Positions 47,595 to 56,580 of a stretch of 64,000 nucleotides of DNA are shown piece after piece. Made by a program: the position numbers and the translations under genes. The DNA is taken from positions 1-64,000 of the forward strand of contig JAUXVT010000024.1 in assembly GCA_030680405.1 (NCBI GenBank), given 5' to 3'. The stretch's first letter is position 1, and every line of letters starts with the position of its first letter. Origin of the DNA: Thiobacillus sp. GTDB taxonomy: Bacteria; Pseudomonadota; Gammaproteobacteria; Burkholderiales; Thiobacillaceae. The notes beneath the pieces were generated by a model. The model searched no databases. It saw only the letters and a program-made list of their open reading frames with translations, and had not been told where the DNA came from.

Positions 47595-47743
47595 GGATTC
47601 AATCTAGCAGCACGCATTCGAATAACAACCAAGCAAATCACTCAAGTATCTGATTATTCATAATTATTTTGCAATACTCCTGATCGGACGCAGGGTCGGC
47701 AAATCACATATACTGGTTTGAGTGTAGGTTCTGATTGCCGCTC
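47595..47743. promoter_or_regulatory. Divergent promoter region between hupD and hypC
   Basis: This 149-base stretch is much richer in A+T than its surroundings. On the plus strand TATACT at 47709-47714 is a fair -10 box for hypC, with no good -35. On the minus strand TTGCAA (about 47672) and GATACT 18 bases on form a weak pair for hupD. No clear sigma-54 site is seen. Confidence 0.45.
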
Positions 47744-47974
47744 ATGTGTCTCGCCATTCCCATGCAGATCGAATCGATCGAAGACTTTACCGCCCGCTGC
47801 CAGGCCAAGGGCGTGTGGCGCGACGTCAGCCTGTTCATGATGCAGGACGAGCCGCCCGCGGTCGGTGACTTCGTCATGGTGCATGTCGGCTACGCCATCC
47901 AGAAAATTGCCGAGTCCGATGCCCGCACAACCTGGGAACTGCTGGACCAGATTCTGGAAGAGTCCGGTGCATGA
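47744..47974 (+). CDS. hypC: Hydrogenase assembly chaperone HypC
   Basis: A 76-aa chaperone starting MCLAIPMQIESI; Cys2 after Met removal binds the Fe(CN)2CO unit made with HypD. The remaining small beta-barrel features (GDFVMVHVGYAIQKI) are intact. I use ATG 47744 because the Cys must be next to the start. It overlaps hypA by 8 bases and leads the hyp operon. Confidence 0.95.
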   Translation: MCLAIPMQIESIEDFTARCQAKGVWRDVSLFMMQDEPPAVGDFVMVHVGYAIQKIAESDARTTWELLDQILEESGA

Positions 47975-48368
47975 ACTGGCTGTCGCCCAGGCGCTCGTCG
48001 AACAGGTAGAGGCCGTGATCGATCAGCACGCAGCGAGCCACGATCAGGATGCATCGTCATCCGATGCATGGCAGGCCAGCCTGATCCGCGTGCGCATCGG
48101 CCCGCTCGCCGGCGTGGTGCCCGAACTGCTGGCCAGCGCCTTCCCGCTGGCCGCTGCCGGCAGCCGCATGGAACACGCCGAACTCGAATTCGCCCACGCG
48201 CCGATCCAGGTGCGCTGCCAGACCTGCGGCGCCGAGACCGAGGCCGCGATGAACCGCCTGATCTGCGGCGCCTGCGGCGACTGGCACACCCAGGTCGTCT
48301 CCGGCGACGAACTGCTGCTCGAAAGCGTCGAACTCGAAACCTCACCTTCCCTGACCCCTGAATCCTGA
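47967..48368 (+). CDS. hypA: Nickel insertion protein HypA
   Basis: The start is GTG 47967, giving (M)HELAVAQAL with the nickel-binding His at position 2. The zinc site is CQTCGAETEAAMNRLICGAC (CxxC, 12 residues, CxxC-like spacing). At 133 aa it is longer than usual: a stretch near residues 20-37 (HAASHDQDASSSDAWQ) is extra and is encoded by a palindrome shared with hypF. HypA passes nickel to the large subunit with HypB. Confidence 0.92.
   Translation: MHELAVAQALVEQVEAVIDQHAASHDQDASSSDAWQASLIRVRIGPLAGVVPELLASAFPLAAAGSRMEHAELEFAHAPIQVRCQTCGAETEAAMNRLICGACGDWHTQVVSGDELLLESVELETSPSLTPES
48048..48071 (+). repeat. In-frame palindrome inside hypA (ATGCATCG / CGATGCAT)
   Basis: ATGCATCG at 48049-48056 and CGATGCAT at 48062-48069 form a perfect 8-bp inverted repeat with a 5-base loop starting TCA. 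The same arms recur inside hypF at 51283-51309. In both genes the sequence keeps the reading frame and adds residues (ASS...DAW) outside conserved motifs. Confidence 0.7.
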
Positions 48369-48384
48369 CCCCTGGTCCCTGAAA

Positions 48385-49194
48385 ATGTGTGATACCTGCG
48401 GCTGCAACCTCACCCCCGGCAACAAACACCTCGCGTTCAAGCCTGTCGCCAAAGGCGCGACCGCGGTATCCGTGCTGAAAGGCCTGCTAGCGAAGAACGA
48501 CGACCAAGCCGCGCACAACCGCGAGCACTTCGACCGGCGCGGCATTCTCGCGATCAACCTGATGTCGTCGCCCGGTTCCGGCAAGACGGCGCTGCTGGAA
48601 GCCACGCTGACTACGCTTAAAAATGAATTTACCTGCGCCGTGATCGAGGGCGACCTGGAAACCGAGAACGACGCCGAGCGCATTCGCGCCAAGGGCGTGC
48701 AGGCGCACCAGATCGTCACCGGCACCGCCTGCCACCTCGACGCCCATCTGGTGCACGATGCGCTGCATCACATGAACCTCGACGGCGTCGACCTCCTGGT
48801 CATCGAAAACGTCGGCAACCTGGTCTGCCCCGCCAGCTTCGACCTCGGCCAGCACCTCAACGTCACCCTGCTCTCGGTCACCGAAGGCGACGACAAGCCG
48901 GCCAAATACCCGGTGATGTTCCGCGCCGCCGACGCCATGCTGCTGACCAAGACCGATCTTTTGGCGGTGCTCGACGACTTTGATCCCGATAAGGCCGAAG
49001 CGCACCTGCGCAATCTCGCCAACCCGGCGCCGGTGATGCGGCTGTCGGCGCGCAAGGAACTGGGTATGGATGCCTGGTACGCCTGGCTGCGCGAGCAACT
49101 GGCCGCCCAGCGTGCCCGTGTGGCACTAGGCCAGTCGCGCCGCCCCGCCATCCAGAGCGACGGCCAGAAATATCACAGCACAACAGTGTGTTAG
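48385..49194 (+). CDS. hypB: Nickel GTPase HypB
   Basis: A 269-aa protein with the N-terminal high-affinity nickel motif MCDTCGC, then the G domain: MSSPGSGKTALLE (P-loop), EGDLETENDAERI, ENVGNLVCPASFDLG and LTKTDLL. No long His-rich stretch is present, so it is not a nickel store. It lies between hypA (16-base gap) and a PaiB-like gene. Confidence 0.94.
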   Translation: MCDTCGCNLTPGNKHLAFKPVAKGATAVSVLKGLLAKNDDQAAHNREHFDRRGILAINLMSSPGSGKTALLEATLTTLKNEFTCAVIEGDLETENDAERIRAKGVQAHQIVTGTACHLDAHLVHDALHHMNLDGVDLLVIENVGNLVCPASFDLGQHLNVTLLSVTEGDDKPAKYPVMFRAADAMLLTKTDLLAVLDDFDPDKAEAHLRNLANPAPVMRLSARKELGMDAWYAWLREQLAAQRARVALGQSRRPAIQSDGQKYHSTTVC

Positions 49195-49206
49195 GACTCA
49201 TCATCC

Positions 49207-49833
49207 ATGTACATCCCAAAGCACTTCAAGGAAACAAACCCAGCGCGTATTTCGGCGCTCATCAAAGGCCATCCCCTCGGGATGTTGGTCACGGCTCCTG
49301 AGGGCGTGCCCTTTGTCAGTCACCTGCCCTTCATCTTTGAGCGCTCCGCAGGTTCGCAAGGCAAGCTGCTCGGCCACATGGCGCGGGCAAACCCGCAGTG
49401 GCAGCATTTTGAATCGGGCAGTGAGGTTCTGGCTGTATTTCAAGGGCCACATGCTTACGTTTCACCTTCGTGGTATTCATCGCCTGGCGTCCCAACGTGG
49501 AATTACGCGGTGGTTCACTTACGTGGAAACCCCCGGCTCATTGAAGGCGAGACCGAGCTTGAAGCCTTGGTTGAACAACTGACCCATGTCCATGAATCAC
49601 ACATGCCAAGCCCGTGGAAACCCAACCTTACGGGCGAGCGGCGCTCAAAACTTCTCAACATGATTGTGGGCTTCGAAATCGAAATCACACACATTCAGGG
49701 CAAGTTCAAACTCAGCCAAAACCGCCCGCTTGAAGACCAGCAGCACGTGGTTGAAAAATTGAGCCAGTCAAACAATCAAACTGATACCGCAGTTGCAAAA
49801 CTCATGTCGGGGGTCATTCATGCTGAGTTCTAA
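49207..49833 (+). CDS. PaiB-like FMN-binding protein, inserted in the hyp operon
   Basis: A 208-aa member of the PaiB/FMN-binding negative regulator family: MYIPKHFKETNPARISALIKGHPLG at the start, SHLPFIFER, GHMARANPQW, FQGPHAYVSPSWY and WNYAVVHLRG. The fold is a split-barrel flavin-binding protein; some members regulate protease or sporulation genes, others may be oxidoreductases. It sits 12 bases after hypB and 52 bases before hypD, an unusual place. Its codon use is less GC-rich than the hyp genes, suggesting later insertion. Confidence 0.85.
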   Translation: MYIPKHFKETNPARISALIKGHPLGMLVTAPEGVPFVSHLPFIFERSAGSQGKLLGHMARANPQWQHFESGSEVLAVFQGPHAYVSPSWYSSPGVPTWNYAVVHLRGNPRLIEGETELEALVEQLTHVHESHMPSPWKPNLTGERRSKLLNMIVGFEIEITHIQGKFKLSQNRPLEDQQHVVEKLSQSNNQTDTAVAKLMSGVIHAEF

Positions 49834-49885
49834 TGGACTTACAGTGGGCTTTCGCCCGCTTCCAGCCAGCCCTCTACCTTGAACG

Positions 49886-50983
49886 ATGGATAACGCCCGC
49901 GCCTGGCTGGAGAAAATCCACGCCCTCGAATTCGGCCGCACGATCAAGATCATGAACGTGTGCGGCGGGCACGAGCGCTCGATCACCCAGGCCGGCCTGC
50001 GCGGCGCATTGCCAGGCTGGGTCGAGCTGGTGCCCGGCCCCGGCTGCCCGGTGTGCGTGTGCCCGGAGGAAGACGTCTATCAGGCCATGCAACTGGCGCT
50101 GCAGGACAAGGTGATCCTGGTTGCCTTCGGCGACATGCTGCGGGTGCCGGTTAACGTGAAGAAGGGCGGGGTGCGCTCGCTGGCTGAGACGCAGGCCGCC
50201 GGCGCCGACGTGCGGCCGATCGCCAGCCCACTCGATGCACGCAAGATCGCGCGCGACAATCCGGATCGCCCGGTGGTGTTCTTCGCCGCCGGCTTCGAGA
50301 CCACCACCGCGCCGGTCGCGGCGATGCTGGCGGAGGGCCTGCCCGACAATCTCAGCATCCTGCTGTCCGGCCGGCTGACCTGGCCGGCGGTGGCCATGCT
50401 GCTCGATTCCGGCAGCCCTGGCTTCGACGCCCTGGTCGCGCCCGGTCACGTGTCCACCGTGATGGGGCCGGAGGAATGGACCTTCGTCGTCGACCGCCAC
50501 GAGATCCCCGCCGCAGTCGCCGGCTTCGCGCCGGAGTCGCTGCTGGCGTCGTTCTATTCCGTGCTGCGACAGCTGAAAAGCGGCGAGCGCTTCCTCGACA
50601 ACTGCTACCGCGAAGTCGCGCATCCCGGCGGCAATCCCACCGCGCGCCGTTTGCTTGCCGACACGCTCGACATCGTCGACGCCAACTGGCGCGGTATCGG
50701 CATCATTCCAAACTCGGGCTATGCGCTGAAACCCGCCTTCGCCAAACACGATGCACGCCTGCTGTTTCCCGACCACAGCGACCCCGGCCGCCGCCGCGCC
50801 GGTGAAATGCCGCCCGGCTGCGATTGCGCGCAGGTAGTGCTGGGCAAAATCTACCCCGACCAGTGCCGCATCTACGGCAAGGCCTGCACCCCACGCAACC
50901 CGGTCGGCCCCTGCATGGTGTCGGACGAAGGCGCCTGCCGCATCTGGTGGGCGGGCGGCGTGCGCGTAACCGCCGATGCCTGA
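49886..50983 (+). CDS. hypD: Hydrogenase iron-cyanide scaffold HypD
   Basis: The 365-aa Fe-S protein holds iron while cyanide and CO are added. Conserved motifs are KIMNVCGGHERSI (iron-binding Cys), GPGCPVCVCP, FFAAGFETT, and the C-terminal cluster ligands in GEMPPGCDCAQV, YPDQCRIYGKACTPRNPVGPCMVS and EGACRIWW. The stop overlaps hypF by 8 bases. Confidence 0.95.
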   Translation: MDNARAWLEKIHALEFGRTIKIMNVCGGHERSITQAGLRGALPGWVELVPGPGCPVCVCPEEDVYQAMQLALQDKVILVAFGDMLRVPVNVKKGGVRSLAETQAAGADVRPIASPLDARKIARDNPDRPVVFFAAGFETTTAPVAAMLAEGLPDNLSILLSGRLTWPAVAMLLDSGSPGFDALVAPGHVSTVMGPEEWTFVVDRHEIPAAVAGFAPESLLASFYSVLRQLKSGERFLDNCYREVAHPGGNPTARRLLADTLDIVDANWRGIGIIPNSGYALKPAFAKHDARLLFPDHSDPGRRRAGEMPPGCDCAQVVLGKIYPDQCRIYGKACTPRNPVGPCMVSDEGACRIWWAGGVRVTADA

Positions 50984-53291
50984 TCGCGTCGCCCAATTCA
51001 TCACCATCAGCGGCCGGGTGCAGGGCGTGGGCTTCCGGCCCTTCGTCTACCGGCTCGCGCATCAGCATGGAGTCACCGGCTGGGTGCGCAATGTCAATGG
51101 CGCGGTAGAAATTCATGCCGAAGGCGAGCTCACGCAACTCCAGCGTTTCAGCAACGCGCTGCTGAACGAAGCGCCGCCGCTGTCCGCACCCGGCCCACTC
51201 GCTGTCGCCGCCTGCGAGCCCGAACACGCCCGAGCGTTTTCCATCCACGACAGCCAGTCAGTCAGCGCTGCCTGCTTGAATAATGCATCGTCAAAAATGG
51301 CCGATGCATGGTCAATCCATCTGCCGCCCGACGGCTTTGTCTGCGCCGACTGCCTCGCCGAACTGCACGACCCGACCAACCGCCGCCATCGCTACCCCTT
51401 CATCAACTGCACCCAGTGCGGTCCGCGTTACACCCTGATCACCGCTCTGCCCTACGACCGCCCCAACACGGCCATGCACGACTTCGCGCTGTGCCCGGAC
51501 TGCCGGCGTGAATACGAGAATCCGCTCGACCGCCGCTTCCACGCCGAGCCGATCGCCTGCCCGGTGTGCGGACCGCATCTGCAATTCGTTTCATGCGAAT
51601 TCACCCAGGACGGGGATGAAGCGGCGCTGACCGCCGCCGTCGCCGCCTTGCGCGCGGGAAAAATCGTCGCGGTGAAAGGCGTCGGTGGCTACCACCTGCT
51701 GTGCGACGCGACCAACGACGAAGCCGTTGCCGCGCTGCGCGTCCGCAAGCCGCGCCCGGCCAAACCGCTGGCGGTAATGCTGCGCGACCTCGTGGCGCTG
51801 CGCCGCGCGGTACACACCACCCCCGAGTTGGACAGCTTCCTCGCATCCCCCGAACGTCCCATCGTGCTGCTGCGGAAACGCGCCGATACTCCCCTTTCCG
51901 AACACATCGCCCCCGGCCTTGCGGAAATCGGTTGCCTGCTGCCCTATTCGCCGCTGCACGATCTGCTGCTGAACGACTTCGGCGGGCCGCTGGTGGCTAC
52001 CTCGGGCAACCTCTCCGGCGAGCCGGTGCTGACCGACAACCACGAGGCGCAAACCCGATTAAGCCACCTCGCCGACGCCTTTCTGCACCATAACCGCCCC
52101 ATCGTGCGGCCGGCCGACGACCCGGTATATCGCGTGATCGCTGGCGTACCACGGCCGCTGCGCCTGGGGCGCGGCCGCGCGCCGCTTGAACTCAGCCTCC
52201 CTGTGCCGCTGCCCGAACCCGTACTGGCGCTCGGCAGCCACATGAAGAACACGCTCTGCCTCGCCTGGGGCAGGCGCGCTGTCGTCTCGCCGCACATCGG
52301 CGAACTCGACACGCTACGCAGTCTGGACACCCTGGCGCAGGTGGCGTCCGATCTGCAGCGGCTGTACCAGGTGCGGGCGACCAAGCTGATCGTCGACCGC
52401 CACCCCGGTTATGGTTACCGCCGCTACGCCCGCGACAGCGGTTTCCCCTTGTTTGAAGTCTGGCATCACCACGCCCACGCCTCGGCGCTGGCGTGGGAAT
52501 TTCCGGATATCGAACAATGGATCGTGTTTGCCTGGGATGGCGTCGGCCTCGGCGAGGATCAGACCCTATGGGGCGGCGAAGCCTTTACCGGTTCGCCCGG
52601 CCGCTGGCAGCACGCCGCCTCGTTCAGGCCGTTCAGGCTGCCCGGCGGCGACAAGGCTGGGCGCGAACCCTGGCGCGCCGCTGCGGCGCTGCTGTGGGAA
52701 ACAGGGCAGGTCGCGCCGTTTGCGCCCGTGCCTCTGCGCCAGGCGTGGTCGGCCCGGCTGAACAGTCCGGCCAGTTCATCGGTCGGGCGCCTGTTCGATG
52801 CTGCTGCAGCCCTGATCGGCGTGTGCACCCACGCCAGCTTCGAGGGCGAAGGCCCGATGCGATTGGAAGCAAATGCCGCATACGACTCCACACGAGCGTT
52901 AGCTCGTAGTGGATCGGAGTCCTTTAGGGTAAATACCGAAGGCGAAGTCATTTCGCTGCCGCTTGAACGCGACTCGCTTGGCGTGTGGCGCACCGACTGG
53001 GCCCCGCTGCTGCCCATGCTCACCGACACCACTCGCCCGGTAGCCGAGCGCGCGGCCGGCTTCCATCTCACCCTGGCGCAGGCGCTGGTGGACCAGGCCA
53101 AACTACTGCGCGAACAAACCGGTATTCAGTCAATCGGACTCACCGGCGGCGTGTTCCAGAACCGCCTGCTCGCCGAGGCCGCGATCGACCGCCTTCAGGC
53201 CGCAGGCTTTGCCGTTCACCTGCCGCAGCGTGTTCCCGTCAACGACGTCGGGTTAAGCTTCGGCCAGATCATCGAATTTCTCCACCAATAA
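50976..53291 (+). CDS. hypF: Carbamoyltransferase HypF
   Basis: The 771-aa enzyme turns carbamoyl phosphate into the thiocarbamate on HypE that becomes cyanide. Domains in order: acylphosphatase-like (GRVQGVGFRPFVYRLA, 12-28), two zinc fingers (CADCLAEL to CTQCGPRYT; CPDCRREY to CPVCGPHL), YrdC-like (AVKGVGGYHLLCDATND), and Kae1-like (HHHAHA, near 492). Two in-frame palindromes add residues: at 51283-51309 before the first zinc finger and at 52884-52921 in the last domain. Catalytic motifs are all present. Confidence 0.94.
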   Translation: MPDRVAQFITISGRVQGVGFRPFVYRLAHQHGVTGWVRNVNGAVEIHAEGELTQLQRFSNALLNEAPPLSAPGPLAVAACEPEHARAFSIHDSQSVSAACLNNASSKMADAWSIHLPPDGFVCADCLAELHDPTNRRHRYPFINCTQCGPRYTLITALPYDRPNTAMHDFALCPDCRREYENPLDRRFHAEPIACPVCGPHLQFVSCEFTQDGDEAALTAAVAALRAGKIVAVKGVGGYHLLCDATNDEAVAALRVRKPRPAKPLAVMLRDLVALRRAVHTTPELDSFLASPERPIVLLRKRADTPLSEHIAPGLAEIGCLLPYSPLHDLLLNDFGGPLVATSGNLSGEPVLTDNHEAQTRLSHLADAFLHHNRPIVRPADDPVYRVIAGVPRPLRLGRGRAPLELSLPVPLPEPVLALGSHMKNTLCLAWGRRAVVSPHIGELDTLRSLDTLAQVASDLQRLYQVRATKLIVDRHPGYGYRRYARDSGFPLFEVWHHHAHASALAWEFPDIEQWIVFAWDGVGLGEDQTLWGGEAFTGSPGRWQHAASFRPFRLPGGDKAGREPWRAAAALLWETGQVAPFAPVPLRQAWSARLNSPASSSVGRLFDAAAALIGVCTHASFEGEGPMRLEANAAYDSTRALARSGSESFRVNTEGEVISLPLERDSLGVWRTDWAPLLPMLTDTTRPVAERAAGFHLTLAQALVDQAKLLREQTGIQSIGLTGGVFQNRLLAEAAIDRLQAAGFAVHLPQRVPVNDVGLSFGQIIEFLHQ
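51283..51309 (+). repeat. In-frame palindrome inside hypF, same arms as in hypA
   Basis: ATGCATCG at 51283-51290 and CGATGCAT at 51302-51309 flank an 11-base loop that, as in hypA, begins TCA. The coded residues (NASSKMADAW) lie in the linker between the acylphosphatase domain and the first zinc finger, a place tolerant of insertion. Confidence 0.65.
52884..52921 (+). repeat. Second in-frame hairpin inside hypF
   Basis: ACGAGC-GTTA-GCTCGT at 52892-52907 is extended by CCAC/GTGG (one bulged A) and GACTCC/GGAGTC. It encodes the low-complexity stretch DSTRALARSGSES in a variable part of the last domain. It is unrelated to the ATGCATCG palindrome. Confidence 0.55.
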
Positions 53292-53298
53292 AAAATCC

Positions 53299-54303
53299 AT
53301 GGACGACACCCGCATCCTCCTCGCGCACGGCAATGGCGGCCGCCTGATGCGCGAGCTCATCGCCGACATTTTTGCCCATCATCTCGCCAACCCCGTGCTC
53401 GATACCGACGCCGACGCAGTGACGCTGCCGCCGCTGGACGGCGAGCTCATGGTGACCACCGATGGCTTCACCGTGCAGCCGCTGGAATTCCCCGGCGGCA
53501 ACCTCGGCTCGCTGGCGGTGCATGGCGTGGTCAACGACCTCGCGGTGGCCGGCGCCGATCCGCGCTACCTCACCCTGTCGGCGCTGATCGAGGAAGGGCT
53601 CGAAGTCGAAGTATTGGATCGGCTCATCGCCAGCTTTGCGGCAGCGGCGCGGGAAAGCGGCGTGGCCGTGGTGGCCGGCGACACCAAGGTGGTGCGCCGC
53701 GGCGAAGGCGGCGGCTTGTATCTGTCGGTCGCCGGCATCGGCGTCAAACGTGCCCAGGCGCCGCTCGACATCACGCGCATCGCACCGGGCGACGTGGTGC
53801 TGGTGTCCGGCCCGGTGGGCGATCACGGCATCGCGGTGATGCTGGCGCGCGAGCAGTTCGGCCTGTCCGGCGAGCTGCGCTCCGACTCGGCCTCGGTGCT
53901 GCCACTGGCGCAGGCAGTGCGCGACCTGCCCGGCCTGCGCTTTATGCGCGATCCCACGCGCGGCGGCCTGGCCACCGTCGCCCACGAGATCGCGCGCGCC
54001 TGCGGCCACAACGTGGCACTCGAACAGCGCGCGGTGCCGCTGCGTCCGGAAGTGGTGTCGGTGTGTGAAATGCTCGGTTACGACCCCTATTACCTGGCCT
54101 GCGAGGGCCGTGTCGTCGCAGTGGCCGATGCGGCTGCGGCAGAGGAAATTCTCGCGCGCTGGCAGGCGCTGCCTCAAGGTGCGGACGCCTGCATCATCGG
54201 CCGCATCGAAGCCGGCGACAGCCGGGTCATCCTGGAAACCGACCTCGGTGGCCACCGCATACTCGACGAACTGGAAGACGACCCGCTGCCGCGGATCTGC
54301 TGA
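53299..54303 (+). CDS. hypE: Hydrogenase cyanide-donor protein HypE
   Basis: A 334-aa PurM-like protein. It carries ILLAHGNGGRLMRELI at the start, the ATP-site motifs DAVTLPPLDGELMVTTDGF and AVHGVVNDLAVAGADP, and ends PRIC, whose C-terminal Cys is carbamoylated by HypF and dehydrated to thiocyanate. It lies 7 bases after hypF and ends the hyp operon. Confidence 0.95.
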   Translation: MDDTRILLAHGNGGRLMRELIADIFAHHLANPVLDTDADAVTLPPLDGELMVTTDGFTVQPLEFPGGNLGSLAVHGVVNDLAVAGADPRYLTLSALIEEGLEVEVLDRLIASFAAAARESGVAVVAGDTKVVRRGEGGGLYLSVAGIGVKRAQAPLDITRIAPGDVVLVSGPVGDHGIAVMLAREQFGLSGELRSDSASVLPLAQAVRDLPGLRFMRDPTRGGLATVAHEIARACGHNVALEQRAVPLRPEVVSVCEMLGYDPYYLACEGRVVAVADAAAAEEILARWQALPQGADACIIGRIEAGDSRVILETDLGGHRILDELEDDPLPRIC

Positions 54304-54739
54304 ATTGATGTGTAGAAGTTCAGACTTGACCTGGCGGGACAGTGGTGGATTTTCTCTGTTCGATAGTCTCAAATCAACCCTGTATAGTCACTCCGTCCTG
54401 TTCTGAGTGATACTGGTCACGGCTGGCAGGTAGCTGCCAGTGAGGGCAGGACATGCACCTGTGGGTTACGAATAATCGACCCTAACACTCGATGTTTTCC
54501 GTTTTGGTTTCGAATCCGCAGGTGCGCTTGGGTTCGTTAACGAATACTCAGGGCTCGCCGCACAACCGGCATGCGTCATCGCGTCAAGTGCGTGGATCGG
54601 CTGCTAGGCAACAGCCATATCGACCGCGCTAACGCGCAGTGGGGCCAAGGCACCCTGCGGCTGGCGTCAGAAGGCGTGAAGAAAGCCTGGCAGATGCGGC
54701 GCGAGCGCGTCTCGCCCGCCTACACCACCCGCTGGGAAG
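54304..54739. other. Noncoding region after hypE
   Basis: About 435 bases with no convincing gene. The right part (from about 54570) can be read as a basic peptide but matches nothing I know; it may hold the decayed start of the YedK-like gene that follows. A short CTGGCAGGTAGCTGCCAG palindrome at about 54424 could be a weak terminator for the hyp operon. Confidence 0.35.
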
Positions 54740-55170
54740 ACTGCCGAGAGTGAACTGAGATGTCGCGCCCTCTTCAAGCATCACCGCTGCATCATCCCGG
54801 CAGACGGCTTTTATGAATGGTACGAAGCAGGCGGCATCAAAATCCCCCACCACATCGGCCGCAAGGACGGCGCGCCGTTTGCCCTGGCCGGGCTGTGGAT
54901 GTGTGGAAAGGCCCGCAGGGCGAGGTAACCAGCTGCACCATCATCGTCACCGATGCCAACCGCTTCATGAAACCCCTGCACGACCGCATGCCCGTCATCC
55001 TCGCCCCGCAGGACTACATCCGCTGGCTGGACCCGGACAACCACGACACCGCCAGCCTCAAACAGCTATTGGCTCCCTCCCCCGAAGACTGGCTCACCGA
55101 ATGGCCGATGAGCCGCGCACTCAACAACCCCAGAAACGAGGGGCCGGATTGCGCGGTGGCAGTGGAATAG
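54740..55170 (+). pseudogene. yedK: YedK/HMCES (SOS response-associated) protein remnant
   Basis: The stretch FKHHRCIIPADGFYEWYEAGG and then FALAGLW in one frame, followed after a shift near 54895 by VWKGPQGEVTSCTIIVTDAN, HDRMPVIL and WLTEWPMSRALNNPRNEG, is the C-terminal two thirds of an HMCES/YedK protein, which crosslinks to abasic sites in single-stranded DNA. The N-terminal part with the catalytic Cys2 is not found upstream. With that loss plus the frameshift, the gene is dead. Confidence 0.8.
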
Positions 55171-55487
55171 AAATAAGAGCCGACAAAAGCATGGCGATAA
55201 AAACGTGATGCTCAGTCGAAGTCATGCCGGCAATGTTCCATAATTTCGGTAGTTGTGAACAAGTACCGAAAGAATGGAACGGATCTGGCTACAACATTGT
55301 GGCCGTGCAGCGAAGCAAATCCAGTTCCCCAAACCCGCTCCGGGCGGCGTCTTTGATGATGGATCCGTTGAAGGCGCACATGGCCGCTTGAGAGCATAGC
55401 GTCCGACCTAAGCACCGTTCGCCCTAACCTGAACTCACCCCCGTTCAGCCTGATCGTGAGCCTGTCGAACGGTCGAAGGCCAGAACG
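55171..55487. other. Noncoding region with fragments of a dispersed repeat
   Basis: About 315 bases with no gene. Near 55440-55480 is GTTCAGCCTGATCGTGAGCCTGTCGAAC-like DNA (broken here into GAGCCTGTCGAACGG), part of a dispersed repeat common in Proteobacteria (GTTCGACAGGCTCA on the other strand). Confidence 0.4.
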
Positions 55488-56381
55488 TCATTCATATTCG
55501 ACACGCTCGGCATCGAGCAGCAGAAAGTGAGCGTAGCGTCCCTCTTCCCTGCTGCCGTCATCGCTGACGATGATGATTCGCTGGCGGCCGTCGATCACGG
55601 CGGGGCTCACCCCTTCGGCGTGCTCGAAGCCTGGCAAGCCGGCCACGCTGACACGGCGCGCCTGCGCGCCCGGATGGCCGCTCCAGAACCAGAGCTGGAA
55701 GTGAACCTGCTGACTGGCGACGGGACCGCTGATCACCAGGTAGCCGTCGAGGGCGGGCAGATAAGACAAGCCGCGAATCCCGTCGCCGCTCAAATCCAGC
55801 GTAATCAGGTCGCGCGCGATGCGGGGTGGCTCGCATCTCTCGAAGATGGCCGCGGGGTTCTCAACGCAGGCGATGATGGCCCGTTGCCCGAGCAAGGGGC
55901 TGCGAAAGCCAACCAGCAATTGCCGCCCGTCGGCGCTGATCTCCAGTGCCTCGATATTGAATCCACCGCTGGTTTTCACGTCTTGTATCCCGGCGGCAGC
56001 GGCCAGCGCCGGATGCGCCGCCACCAAAGCGGGCTTCAGGCCTCGAACCAACATCGGCTCGACCATGCGCCCGCCCTCGATGCGAAAGCGGACCAGCTTG
56101 TCGCGGGCCTTTTTCTCGTCGCCATCCGCATCGCGCGAATGCGATGTGAGCGCGTAGACATACCCAGCCCGATCGAGCGCGAGCGCTTCAAGATCATCCA
56201 GCTTCCAGGCCGCATCGTCGCCCGCCGGCGGCATCAGCGGCGTGCTGCTCACGTCGCCTGCGGCGCTGATCGTCACCAGACTGAAGGGTCGGCTCTTTTC
56301 ATCCTCGACCACCAGAAAACGCCCGTCCGCGAGCTGCTGAATGGAGGATGGCTCATACAGGCCGGTCAGGGGCTGAAACAT
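55488..56381 (-). CDS. DUF3616-like beta-propeller protein
   Basis: A protein of about 297 aa with repeated strand-rich blades: LTGLYEPSSIQQLADGRFLVVEDEKSRPFSL, LDDLEALALDRAGYVYALTSHSRD, NIEALEISADGRQLLVGFRSP, GIRGLSYLPALDGYLVISGP and HAEGVSPAVIDGRQRIIIVSDDG. This matches the DUF3616 family, whose role is unknown. No signal peptide is visible. I use ATG 56381; an ATG at 56462 is possible but falls in a dispersed repeat. Confidence 0.75.
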   Translation of the reverse strand: MFQPLTGLYEPSSIQQLADGRFLVVEDEKSRPFSLVTISAAGDVSSTPLMPPAGDDAAWKLDDLEALALDRAGYVYALTSHSRDADGDEKKARDKLVRFRIEGGRMVEPMLVRGLKPALVAAHPALAAAAGIQDVKTSGGFNIEALEISADGRQLLVGFRSPLLGQRAIIACVENPAAIFERCEPPRIARDLITLDLSGDGIRGLSYLPALDGYLVISGPVASQQVHFQLWFWSGHPGAQARRVSVAGLPGFEHAEGVSPAVIDGRQRIIIVSDDGSREEGRYAHFLLLDAERVEYE

Positions 56382-56457
56382 GGGAATCTCACGCAGGGTG
56401 ATGTTGGAAGGCTGGATACGACAGGCTGTTAGGTAAACATTGATTGATTCATTTTGG

Positions 56458-56580
56458 GTCATTGCGAGCACCCAGAGGGCATAAACTCAGCGAAGCAATC
56501 CAGAAAGTCAGCGGAATCAACGGCCTCTGGATCGCCACGTCACTACGCTCCTCGCGATGACGGAATAAGTCAGCGCTTCT
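56458..56580. repeat. Dispersed imperfect palindrome (GTCATTGCGAGC type), copy 1
   Basis: GTCATTGCGAGC at the left and CTCGCGATGACG at the right are inverted, with AGCGAAGCAATCCAG and CTGGATCGCC as inner arms. The same unit recurs at 57165-57279, on the other side of the exonuclease gene. Its right end abuts the exonuclease stop at 56581. Confidence 0.75.

Noticed and set aside
54571-54753. A separate small gene after hypE
   Set aside because: The peptide is basic and without family features; it is probably decayed DNA upstream of the YedK remnant.
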